Part shown: piece by piece, positions 19,201 through 26,615 of the stretch | How the letters are laid out: each line of letters begins with the position of its first letter | How positions within the stretch are numbered: position 1 is the first letter of the stretch | Assembly (NCBI GenBank): GCA_942492115.1 | Contig: CALODL010000021.1 | Coordinates: 186,001-250,000, forward strand | Source of the DNA: CALODL01 sp942492115 | GTDB taxonomy: Bacteria > Planctomycetota > Phycisphaerae > UBA1845 > CAIVHJ01 | Reading direction: 5' to 3' | Length of the DNA: 64,000 nucleotides | The notes under the pieces: model-generated | Database searches by the model: none | What the model was told of the DNA's origin: nothing | Seen by the model: the letters and a program-made list of their open reading frames with translations, nothing else | Made by a program: the position numbers and the translations under genes

Positions 19201-19276
19201 CCTCGGCACACCCGACCAGGCCGCCGCCTGGCGCACCCGGGCTCAACCCGTCGCTCAGCCTGCCCCCGACGAGTAG
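16250..19276 (+). CDS. Membrane Ser/Thr protein kinase with TPR sensor domain
   Basis: A 1008-residue Hanks-type kinase. Residues 80-340 carry the glycine loop GLGGMG (90-95), the ATP-binding Lys111 in VAIKLI, the catalytic loop HGDLKPHN with Asp213 (Gly replaces the usual Arg of HRD), DFG at 231-233 and TPEYASPEQ at the activation-loop end. A transmembrane helix at about 410-432 separates it from an extracytoplasmic part of roughly a dozen TPR repeats (from about residue 500), which would bind a protein or peptide signal. The missing Arg before the catalytic Asp is common in this class and is the non-RD type. It overlaps the sigma gene by 11 bases. Confidence 0.92.
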   Translation: MSTEHWKQVEQLFHTACGLPATQRQNFLSKACPDDALRAEVQELLDHEEKPLELTDHDGASSISDLLDEYKPSVFPTRAIGPYRIERQIGLGGMGIVYLASDDEGRRVAIKLIRRGLVFPQGLQTPNDRGVLTRFHNEHRVLERLDHPYIAKLLDGGTTEDHLPYLVMEYIDGVPIDRYCDEHMLDTSARLRLFRKVCAAVHYAHQNLVVHGDLKPHNILIASDGAPKLLDFGIAKLLDDSAGGTTATTVRPMTPEYASPEQVRGMRLTTSTDVYALGIVLCELLSGHRPYRVERRARHEIERAICEQEPEKPSTAVGRIEDKPESDGTVSTLTPEMVSYARNSQPERLRRELAGDLDTIVLMALRKEPHRRYASAQQLSEDIRRYLLGMTVVAQHDTFAYRATKFVRRHRIPVAAAVAIALSLVGGITAASINARDAQRAERRALQSAAEETLARVAAARAAEKARQVTAFLRNMLSAVQPQERGHRVTVVEVLDRASQRVDRDFADQPLVAAALHETLGDAYRAIGTIDRSTPHLERAVELYRAIEDGSPDVARATMLHALSLKDAGHYTDAQAQLNVALRLFEAQGNQAEWGACKSNMGQVQFLQGQLVAAERSHTAALTILRAANHPVNLAACLGNLANVELEAGQYKNAETHLREAIQIIQALPVEDHPHAAVLDMNRLSLELMRKGEYGSASDTQRTALGIMKNVFGENHPDVAVAVSNLAVMLEKLGNYPEALELNRQALGFARTRLGPEHPKVALRLNNLAMALYRQGLYVEAEARIREALALKEQIHGANHWQVAVSQSVLGRIRHARGDHADAEKQYRRALELAAQVMPPGHLFPTAVTLRLGMVLSETGQHDEGGKRIRQGLEGRRSALSPPHPDIAEALWALGVHQARIGQLEDAARNIRDGITMDLARLPADHPDVARGQLALGAVLLTSGTPTEAETMMTTGCSSYIERLGIEHPASQSCCTQVAELYDHLGTPDQAAAWRTRAQPVAQPAPDE

Positions 19277-19288
19277 ACCTCGTCTCGA

Positions 19289-20215
19289 ATGACCCGCGCC
19301 GATAACACGCCGAGTCATCGGGCTCGGATGCGGGCCGCGCAGACCGTCAGGAGATGGTATGCTTGGTGCGCAGTGGACGCCTTGTACAACGTCATCGGAT
19401 ACATCGGCGAGAGCCTGTGGATCTCGGCTACGCAGTTGGTGATGGTCTTCGGGCCACTCATGCTCCTGGCGTACGTCATGCACCGGATTTCAGGTGCCCT
19501 GCGCCGCAGCGCCAGGTGTATATTCGGCGACTGGATCTACGTGTGGTCGACCGCGTTGGGCACGGCGGTCCACGAGCTCGGCCATGCCCTGTTCTGCGTA
19601 ATCTTCCGCCATCGCATCACCGACATGAAGCTGTTCAAGCCGGACGCCCAGGGAACACTGGGGTACGTCGAACATGGCTTCAACGAGAATAGCCGCTACC
19701 AGCGCATCGGACACTTCTTCATTGGCACGGGTCCACTGTGGCTGGGCAGTGCGGTGATGTACGGCATTATCTGGGTGTTCTTCGGCAGCGCTGCTCTTGA
19801 ACCGGTCGACCGCTTCGACCCCTCGGCGGTCGAGGTCACCAGCCTGGCAGGAGCCAAGGCCCTGGTGCGCGACGTCGGCTCGATTGCGTGGGACATCGTC
19901 ATACGCGTGTTCGATCGCACACGGTTCACCGAATGGTCTTTCTATGCGTTCCTGTACCTGGTCTTCTGCATCGGCAGTCACGTTACGCTCAGTACGGCTG
20001 ACATCCGCAACGCTGCCATGGGCGTCACGACCGGAGTCGGGACTGTCGTGGTCATCAACCTCGCAACCTTGTGGATGGGCGACTGGACTGCACGGATCTG
20101 TGCCGTGCTGACGGGCTACAGTGCAGTCATTTGTGGCGTGATGTTCGTCGCCCTGGTCATCAACATCGTGCTTGCCGCTGCGCTGTGGATCCCAGCCAAA
20201 GCGTTCGACGACTGA
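19289..20215 (+). CDS. Polytopic membrane protein with HELGH zinc-protease-like motif
   Basis: A 308-residue protein with several hydrophobic segments. The sequence TAVHELGHALFC at about residues 92-103 is a classic HExxH zinc motif in a membrane helix, as in site-2 type (M50) proteases, followed by LFKPDAQGTLGYVEHGFN. The rest is unlike characterised RseP or SpoIVFB proteins, so protease activity is an inference; the third zinc ligand could not be assigned. It starts only 12 bases after the kinase-TPR stop, so it is probably in the same operon and may take part in the same signalling pathway. Confidence 0.65.
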   Translation: MTRADNTPSHRARMRAAQTVRRWYAWCAVDALYNVIGYIGESLWISATQLVMVFGPLMLLAYVMHRISGALRRSARCIFGDWIYVWSTALGTAVHELGHALFCVIFRHRITDMKLFKPDAQGTLGYVEHGFNENSRYQRIGHFFIGTGPLWLGSAVMYGIIWVFFGSAALEPVDRFDPSAVEVTSLAGAKALVRDVGSIAWDIVIRVFDRTRFTEWSFYAFLYLVFCIGSHVTLSTADIRNAAMGVTTGVGTVVVINLATLWMGDWTARICAVLTGYSAVICGVMFVALVINIVLAAALWIPAKAFDD

Positions 20216-20302
20216 GGTTCGAAATATCGCCCGGATTTCCTTGCGCTGGTCGCCCACCGTTCCGTCTAGATGATGGACCGCCGTGCACAAGGAGATCACA
20301 AC

Positions 20303-20482
20303 ATGCTTCGTCATATCACCCGCCTACTCGGTTCTGCCGGCCTCATCGTGCTGTTCGCCAGTTCGACCGGTTGTCCTACGAGCTACGTCGACAGCGGTCA
20401 CACGGGTCCGGATTACACCCTGATCGACTGCGACGACCCCCGCGTTCTGGCTGCAATCCCGGAATTCTGCATGCCCCGGTAA
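20303..20482 (+). CDS. Small lipoprotein, function unknown
   Basis: A 59-residue protein with a strong ribosome binding site (AAGGAG eight bases before ATG 20303); the earlier in-frame start at 20270 is rejected for that reason. Residues 1-23 are a lipoprotein-type signal ending SSTGC with Cys24, and the short mature chain (PTSYVDSGHTG onward) ends EFCMPR with two further cysteines. It lies 87 bases after the HELGH protein gene. Nothing else can be said about function. Confidence 0.65.
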   Translation: MLRHITRLLGSAGLIVLFASSTGCPTSYVDSGHTGPDYTLIDCDDPRVLAAIPEFCMPR

Positions 20483-20498
20483 CCCGGGCTGGCGATAC

Positions 20499-20528
20499 TT
20501 GGCATCACGTGTGCCTATTGCCTATCAT
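20499..20528 (+). promoter_or_regulatory. Sigma70-like promoter upstream of the multicopper oxidase gene
   Basis: TTGGCA at 20499-20504 and TATCAT at 20523-20528 are 18 bases apart, about 87 bases before the start at 20615. Confidence 0.4.
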
Positions 20529-20614
20529 ATTTGAGTGCAGTCAGCGCTTCGGGGGCACGCCAGAGCGCTGCTGAAAGTGAGCTTCCCATCATTATCGGTC
20601 ATTGGTTCAAGGAT

Positions 20615-22477
20615 ATGCGCATGCGCGACGCGCTGATCTGGCTTGCAATCGGTCTACTCGCAGGTGGTGAGGTCCTGGCGGAGCAGGTCCTCCTCTCGCC
20701 CTCCCAGGACAATACTCTGTACGAAGAAGAGGCCGGTGAGCTCAGCAACGGCGGTGGTCAGTACTTATTCGCCGGTCGGTCGCAACAGGGCGTGGGTCTC
20801 GATATCCGTCGCGGCCTGATCAAGTTCGATCTGTCCGTGGATATTCCCGCAGGCGCAGTGGTCAATAGCGCAACACTGACCTTGCGCATGAGCCAAACCA
20901 TTGCCGGATCACATCCCGTTACGCTACACCGCGTACTCAGCGCGTGGGGTGAAGGAACATCGGTTGCCGAGGGTTCCGAAGGAGGCGGGGCGCTGTCGAC
21001 CACTGATTCGGCCACGTGGTTCCATACGTTCTACAACAAGGATTTCTGGACCACTTTGGGTGGCGATTTTTCCAATACAATCAGCGACAGTACGACGGTC
21101 GGCGGAAGCGGTACCTACGCGTGGAGCTCGCCGGGCATGGTGCTGGACATCCAGGAATGGGTCAACGATCCATCAACCAACTTCGGCTGGCTGGTGCGCG
21201 GCAACGAATCGGCCGTGCCATCTGCCAAGCGATTCAACTCCCGCGAAAACAGTTTCTCGCCGCCGACCCTGCTCATCGATTACACCATTCCACCCGACTA
21301 CGGCGCCTGCTGCCATGCCGATGGCGTGTGCCTGCTCAATAATGCTGCGGGGTGCTCAGGATCGTCGGGTACGTTCCAGGGGATCTCGTCATCCTGTTCA
21401 CCGAATCCCTGCCCGCAACCAACCGGCGCCTGCTGCCTGATCGATGATTCGTGCGTTCTCGACACGGCCGATGGCTGTGCTCTCCTGGGCGGCCAGTACC
21501 AGGGCGACAATGAGCCGTGCACTCCCAGGCTGTGTGCCAGCCCCGGGGCCTGTTGTTTCAGCGGTGCCAGTTGCACTGAACTGAATCCGGCTACCTGCGC
21601 TGATCAAGGCGGGGCGTTCCTGGGCTCCGGTGTATCGTGTGACCCCAACGTATGCCCTTTGAATCTCGAACCCTTCGTCGATGCCCTGCCCATCCCGCCG
21701 GTGGCCCAGCCACTCGTCGGCCAGCCAGGAGGTGTGGCGACTTACAACATCGGGATGACGCAGTTCGATCAGCAACTGCACCGCGATCTGGCGCCGACTA
21801 CGGTGTGGGGCTACGACGGGATGTATCCTGGTCCGACGATCGAAGCCCGCGCCTTCGAGCAAGTCACCGTGCGCTGGCGGAATGATCTGCGCAATTCCCA
21901 GGGCACGCTGCGTCAAAGCCACTACCTGCCTGTCGATTTGTGTCCGCACGGTCCCAACGTTCACGGCGATGTACCCATGACGGTCGTCCACCTGCACGGC
22001 GCGCACGTCGGCGAATTGAGTGATGGCCACCCGGATTATCTCTACCCGCCGGGAAGTGAAGATACGTACTACTATCCGAACGGCCAACTGCCCGCGACCC
22101 TGTGGTATCACGATCACGGCCTCGGAATCACGCGATTGAATGTCTATATGGGACTCGCGGGTTTCTATATCATCCGTGATGACGTCGAGGATGCGTTGAA
22201 CCTGCCCGCCGATGAGTACGAAATCCCGCTGGTCATTCAGGATCGGTCGTTCAATCTCGATGGCACGTGGTACTACCCCGATTCACTGCAGGATCACTTC
22301 TTTGGCGACTACATCCTGGTCAACGGCAAAGTGTGGCCCTACCTTGAAGTCGACCAGGGACTGTATCGTTTCCGCATACTGAACGGTTCCAACGCCCGCG
22401 CGTATACCGTGTCCCTGTCCAACGGGCGCCACCTTCCAGCACATCGGGACAGACGGCGGCCTCAAGCCCACAGCTGA
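20615..22477 (+). CDS. 5' part of a frameshifted secreted multicopper oxidase (DNRLRE, Cys repeats, first cupredoxin)
   Basis: The start at 20615 has AAGGA five bases upstream and gives a signal peptide (MRMRDALIWL to EVLAE). A DNRLRE/CBM96-like domain follows at about residues 25-220 (SPSQDNTLYEEEAG). Next come three Cys-rich repeats each opening GACC (about 228-345), then the first cupredoxin with copper-ligand motifs HLHGAHV (about 459) and WYHDHG (about 496). The frame then runs into an artificial tail (LPAHRDRRRPQAHS) and stops. Reading from 22431 in the +1 frame restores the expected TFQHIGTDGG and joins the second half at 22497-24059. Removing one G from the GGG at 22424-22426 would reunite the gene. 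Confidence 0.8.
   Translation: MRMRDALIWLAIGLLAGGEVLAEQVLLSPSQDNTLYEEEAGELSNGGGQYLFAGRSQQGVGLDIRRGLIKFDLSVDIPAGAVVNSATLTLRMSQTIAGSHPVTLHRVLSAWGEGTSVAEGSEGGGALSTTDSATWFHTFYNKDFWTTLGGDFSNTISDSTTVGGSGTYAWSSPGMVLDIQEWVNDPSTNFGWLVRGNESAVPSAKRFNSRENSFSPPTLLIDYTIPPDYGACCHADGVCLLNNAAGCSGSSGTFQGISSSCSPNPCPQPTGACCLIDDSCVLDTADGCALLGGQYQGDNEPCTPRLCASPGACCFSGASCTELNPATCADQGGAFLGSGVSCDPNVCPLNLEPFVDALPIPPVAQPLVGQPGGVATYNIGMTQFDQQLHRDLAPTTVWGYDGMYPGPTIEARAFEQVTVRWRNDLRNSQGTLRQSHYLPVDLCPHGPNVHGDVPMTVVHLHGAHVGELSDGHPDYLYPPGSEDTYYYPNGQLPATLWYHDHGLGITRLNVYMGLAGFYIIRDDVEDALNLPADEYEIPLVIQDRSFNLDGTWYYPDSLQDHFFGDYILVNGKVWPYLEVDQGLYRFRILNGSNARAYTVSLSNGRHLPAHRDRRRPQAHS
22424..22426 (+). other. Probable frameshift site in the multicopper oxidase
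   Basis: A GGG run where GG would keep the reading frame: upstream frame reads S-N-G-R-H-L, corrected frame reads S-N-G-A-T-F-Q-H-I-G, the sequence expected in this oxidase family. Confidence 0.75.
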
Positions 22478-22496
22478 CATCCTGAGCAAACTCACA

Positions 22497-24059
22497 TTGT
22501 TTCCATCAGAGCGTGCCGACGTGATCATCGATTTTTCAGCCTACCCGGCGGGCACCGAGATCGTCCTGACCAACACCGCACCGGCGCCATACCCGGGTTC
22601 CGAAGGTGTCGGTGTCGTTCCGCAAATAATGAAATTCATCGTCACGGACCAGCCGGGCGAGACGACCCCCATTCCGGGCAACCTGCGTCCGCTCGAAATA
22701 CTTGCCGAGTCGAAGTCTGTCATCACGCGCGACTTCGAGCTGCGCAAGGAAAGCGATCCATGTGCTGGCACCACCTGGTTGATCAATGGCCTCGGCTGGG
22801 ACGATATCACCGAGTTTCCACAGCTTGGATCGACCGAGATATGGCGGTTCATCAATCCGACCGAGATTACGCACCCCATGCACGTCCATCTCGTGCAGTT
22901 CCAGCTCCTGGACCGCCAGGTGTTCGAGCTCGTCGACGACGTGATCACACCCGTCGGAAGCCCGATTCCACCTCAGCCAGAAGAAGTCGGCTGGAAGGAT
23001 ACGATCCAGGTTCATCCGATGGAAATCGTGCGAATCATCGCGCGGTTTGAAGGCTTTACCGGCAAGTTCCCCTACCACTGCCACATTCTCGAACACGAGG
23101 ATCACGAGATGATGCGGCAGTTCAAGGTCATTGCGACCTGTGATGATGTCTCTGATTGCGCGGACGTCGATGGCAACGGGATCCGCGACAACAACTGTCG
23201 GTGGTGGGCCTGTGTCGACGGCTTGTGCCAGGATACCGATGTGCCCTTTGCTGACCTGGGTGGGCAGTTTGGATCGTGCACACCGGACGGTACGGCGGAT
23301 GGCAACGACCGGTTCCACGCCCTCAACTGTTTTGCCAATGTCGACTCCGATCAGCAGCCGGGCTACCCCTGTGAAGACAACCCGCCCGACGCGTTGAACG
23401 TCGACGGAGGCGGCCCCTTCGGCATATGCGAACCGGATGGGGTCTGCGATGGCAACGATGCCTTTGCGGCACTCAATGCTTTCGCCGGATCGACGAATTG
23501 CAGCTGCCCGCCGACGGGTAGCCCGACACCCGAATTTCCTCAACCAGCGTACACGGCTGAACTGCGCCTGCGACCAACACAGCGTATGATCGCTCCGGGC
23601 GGCACCGTCGAAATCGATGTATATCTCGATTCTGCCCTGGCAGACTTACGCGGCTATCAATTGCATCTCGATAGCCTGGGCGGGCACTCCGGGGCTCTCG
23701 AACTCGTGGACATCGCCGTTCGCCAGGCAAGCGTTCTGCACCGGGCCACCCGCCAGCCACCGATCCGGGCGGAGCGACGATTGCGCAAGACGGAAGCTCC
23801 GGAGTCGGCTTTGTGGTCGGCATTCAATATCGCGACACACCAAATGGTCGTCGGCATGGATCAGACAGGTGTTGCGGTGCGGCCGGGATACCTGGCCACG
23901 TTCACGTATCGCGCCACCAAGAACGCCGCCGGCCGCTTCGCTGTCGTGGTCCAGGCCGACCCCGAAACCCGTACGGCCCGTACGTTCCTGTTCCCCACTC
24001 CAGAGAATGGCCGCATCGATATCACCACTACCCCGATATCCATTCAGGTCGCCCGCTAG
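22497..24059 (+). CDS. 3' part of the frameshifted multicopper oxidase with C-terminal dockerin-like/cohesin-like module
   Basis: The frame continues from about 22431; the first possible start codon is TTG at 22497. It carries the remaining cupredoxin with HPMHVHL and the trinuclear/type-1 copper block HCHILEHEDHEMM, the signature of CotA/bilirubin-oxidase-like enzymes that oxidise phenolics, bilirubin or metals with O2. From about 23138 to the end is the shared module: header CRWWACVDGLC, repeats TADGNDRFHALNCF and VCDGNDAFAALNAF, then the cohesin-like DLRGYQLHLDSLGGHSG domain and a basic end. Alone it has no signal peptide and only half the copper ligands, so it is functional only if the frameshift is a sequencing error or is bypassed. 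Confidence 0.8.
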   Translation: MFPSERADVIIDFSAYPAGTEIVLTNTAPAPYPGSEGVGVVPQIMKFIVTDQPGETTPIPGNLRPLEILAESKSVITRDFELRKESDPCAGTTWLINGLGWDDITEFPQLGSTEIWRFINPTEITHPMHVHLVQFQLLDRQVFELVDDVITPVGSPIPPQPEEVGWKDTIQVHPMEIVRIIARFEGFTGKFPYHCHILEHEDHEMMRQFKVIATCDDVSDCADVDGNGIRDNNCRWWACVDGLCQDTDVPFADLGGQFGSCTPDGTADGNDRFHALNCFANVDSDQQPGYPCEDNPPDALNVDGGGPFGICEPDGVCDGNDAFAALNAFAGSTNCSCPPTGSPTPEFPQPAYTAELRLRPTQRMIAPGGTVEIDVYLDSALADLRGYQLHLDSLGGHSGALELVDIAVRQASVLHRATRQPPIRAERRLRKTEAPESALWSAFNIATHQMVVGMDQTGVAVRPGYLATFTYRATKNAAGRFAVVVQADPETRTARTFLFPTPENGRIDITTTPISIQVAR

Positions 24060-24250
24060 CCCAGCAGCCCCGGGGTAAATCGCCCTGCACACGCCCCTGG
24101 ACCGATTCAGATGAGCGAGGAGGCTGAACACGGGCTCGGGGGCCGGGTTACGCAGAGCTGGATTCGGAGCCATCTTCTGGATATCGTCTGCGCCTGGACG
24201 ACGTCCCACAGCGACAATTCGATCATTCACCTGCGTGCAGGAGCAACCTG

Positions 24251-25192
24251 ATGAAGACCCTGAAGAGAATCCTGATCAGTCTATTTCTTCTACTATTCAT
24301 TGTCGTCATGGGCATCTTCTTCTACATCGATGGAATCGCCCGCCACGGTGTCGAGGCCGGAGCGACGTATGCCCTTGGGGTACCCACTACTCTACGCAGC
24401 ATGAGCATCGGTATCCTGAGAGGAAGGGTCGCCATGGGCGGCCTGAATGTTTCCAACCCGGATGGCTTCGACACGGACCACTTCATGGCCATGGAGGACG
24501 GCCGCGTGGAGGTTTCTCTCGGCACACTGCGCCAGGAGGTCGTACGCCTGCCCGAGTTGACGCTGGCCGGCCTGAGTATGAATCTCGAGAACAAGAGTGG
24601 TTCGGCCAATTACAAAGTCATCATGGACAATCTCAAGAAGCTGGATTCAGGGAACCCGCCCGCCGAGGAGTCCAGCTCCCCGCCGAAGAAATTCGTCATC
24701 GACACATTGCTGGTCAAGGACATCGACGTCAACGTCAAGACCATCGGCCTGGGTGCCATCCGCCCGGATCTGCCCCTGCACATCGATCAGATCGCACTCA
24801 GCAATGTCGGTAGTGACGGCCAGGGTGTCGAGATGTCCGAGCTGTCCGGCATATTGATCAAAGCGATCCTTGACTCCGTCCTCAAGCTGGGATCCAACGT
24901 GCTCCCCAAGGAGTTGATCGGTGACCTGTCCAGCGGGCTCAAAGAACTGAATAACCTGCAACTCGGCTCCATCAAGGTCGGCGACATCACAGCACTCATC
25001 GACGGCAAAGAGCAAAGCCTGGAGAGCTTCGGCAAGAAACTGCAGGACGGGCTGCAGAACACGACTTCCGAAATCACCGACAAGACGAGAGAAATATCCG
25101 AACAGGCCGGCAAAGCAGGGGAAGAACTCAAGAAGGGCCTGGGGGACCTGCTGGGCGGCGACAAGAAGGATGACGACAAGGACGACGAGTGA
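24251..25192 (+). CDS. AsmA-like membrane-anchored protein
   Basis: A 313-residue protein with AGGAG seven bases before the ATG. An N-terminal signal anchor (residues 8-26) is followed by a periplasmic domain rich in short beta segments, with the pattern GVEAGATYALGVPTTLRSM, SIGILRGRVAMGGLNVSNPDGF typical of small AsmA/DUF748-type proteins that bridge inner and outer membranes. After about residue 250 comes an amphipathic, coiled-coil-like helix (GKKLQDGLQNTTSEITDKTR) ending in a Lys/Asp-rich tail. It is 15 bases upstream of the TAXI gene and probably co-transcribed. The family call rests on overall pattern, so it is moderate. Confidence 0.6.
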   Translation: MKTLKRILISLFLLLFIVVMGIFFYIDGIARHGVEAGATYALGVPTTLRSMSIGILRGRVAMGGLNVSNPDGFDTDHFMAMEDGRVEVSLGTLRQEVVRLPELTLAGLSMNLENKSGSANYKVIMDNLKKLDSGNPPAEESSSPPKKFVIDTLLVKDIDVNVKTIGLGAIRPDLPLHIDQIALSNVGSDGQGVEMSELSGILIKAILDSVLKLGSNVLPKELIGDLSSGLKELNNLQLGSIKVGDITALIDGKEQSLESFGKKLQDGLQNTTSEITDKTREISEQAGKAGEELKKGLGDLLGGDKKDDDKDDE

Positions 25193-25207
25193 TCGCGTGG
25201 TCGATTC

Positions 25208-26491
25208 ATGAAATCCGCACGCATAGCCCAACCCACCCGCGAATTGTGGCGGGTCTTCGGACCGACTGCTGTTCTGGCCACCATCGGCTTCGCCGTGGCC
25301 TACCAGTTCGTCGACCCGGCGCCTCCGCGTTCGATTACGCTGACGACCGGTCGACAGGACGGCGCGTATTATCAGTTCGGCTTGCGTTACGCAGAAATCC
25401 TTGACCGCGCAGGCATCGAATTGACCCTGGTCGAGTCAGCCGGATCGCAGGAGAACATCACTGCGTTGCAATTACCCGATTCCGAGGTGGATATCGCCGT
25501 GATCCAGGGAGGCACGCCTGCGGATCCGGATGGCGCCAAACTTGCCGCCCTGGGCAGCCTGTTCTTCGAACCGCTATGGATCTTCTTCCGCCAACCTGCG
25601 GAATACACGCGCCTCCCCCAGTTGGATGGGTTGCACGTGGCGATCGGACCCGTGGGCAGTGGTACCCGCACGGTCATGATGCAATTGCTGGCCGACAACG
25701 GCCTGGTGGACGTGACCCTGTCACCACTGAGCGGCATGGACGCAGCAGAGGCGCTCAGTGCCGGCGAAGTCGATGTCGTCGCGCAGGTGGCCTCTGCACA
25801 ATCGCCGGCCGTTCAGCGGCTGTTGCGCGATCCCGAGATCACCCTGATGAGTTTCGCCCGCGCACAGGCCTACGCCCGCATTCATCCGTTTCTGTCGACC
25901 GTGGTTCTGCCCGAAGGCGTCGTCGATCTGCAGCGGAACATTCCTGCCGCCGACACGATGCTGGTCGCGACAACAGCTGGTTTTGTCGTCGACGAGCGGT
26001 TTCATCCAGCCCTCAGTGATCTGATGCTGCAAGCGGCTACAGAGGTGCATGGGCACGGTGGTCTGTTCGAACGGCCCGACGAGTTCCCATCTGACCACTA
26101 TGTCGAGTTTCCACTGAGCAAGGAAGCTCGACGTTACTACAAGTATGGGCCCCCGCTGCTCCAACGGTACATGCCATTCTGGGCCGCAACGCTGATTGAC
26201 CGCCTCAAGATCATGCTCCTGCCTCTGCTGGCCCTGGCCTTGCCACTGTTCCGCTTGATGCCTCCGATCTATCGCTGGCGCATTCGCTCGCGCATTTACA
26301 AGTGGTATCGCGACATCGATCAACTGTTTGATACGTCGCTCGGTGTTGGTGGCGATCGGGCGGAGGGTCTTGCGCGTCTCGACGCCATCGAGGCCGAGGT
26401 CGCACAAACTTCCATTCCGCTGTCGTACCATCAGGAACTGTACAACCTGCACCTGCACATCGACTACGTGCGGAAGCACATTACGAAGTAG
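25208..26491 (+). CDS. TAXI-family TRAP transporter solute-binding protein with C-terminal membrane anchor
   Basis: A 427-residue protein. After an N-terminal hydrophobic segment (about 17-35) the chain reads ITLTTGRQDGAYYQFGLRYA, the hallmark of TAXI binding proteins, followed by AVIQGGTPAD and IGPVGSGTRTVMMQLL. These proteins present small organic acids to TRAP-type permeases. A second membrane helix near residues 332-352 (LLPLLALALPLFRLMPPI) and a cytoplasmic tail of about 75 residues follow, unlike a free periplasmic binding protein. No DctM/DctQ permease gene is near, so it may act as an anchored sensor. It lies 15 bases after the AsmA-like gene. Confidence 0.85.
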   Translation: MKSARIAQPTRELWRVFGPTAVLATIGFAVAYQFVDPAPPRSITLTTGRQDGAYYQFGLRYAEILDRAGIELTLVESAGSQENITALQLPDSEVDIAVIQGGTPADPDGAKLAALGSLFFEPLWIFFRQPAEYTRLPQLDGLHVAIGPVGSGTRTVMMQLLADNGLVDVTLSPLSGMDAAEALSAGEVDVVAQVASAQSPAVQRLLRDPEITLMSFARAQAYARIHPFLSTVVLPEGVVDLQRNIPAADTMLVATTAGFVVDERFHPALSDLMLQAATEVHGHGGLFERPDEFPSDHYVEFPLSKEARRYYKYGPPLLQRYMPFWAATLIDRLKIMLLPLLALALPLFRLMPPIYRWRIRSRIYKWYRDIDQLFDTSLGVGGDRAEGLARLDAIEAEVAQTSIPLSYHQELYNLHLHIDYVRKHITK

Positions 26492-26615
26492 GTGCTGCGC
26501 TGCCCTGGCGCGGGGTTCTCGATGACAACCGCCAGAGCCTGCCCGTGGGTGCGACGGGAGCAGGGATCCTGAAGAGTTCCTGCTGCACTCTGAGAAATTC
26601 TCATAGAATGGGAGC

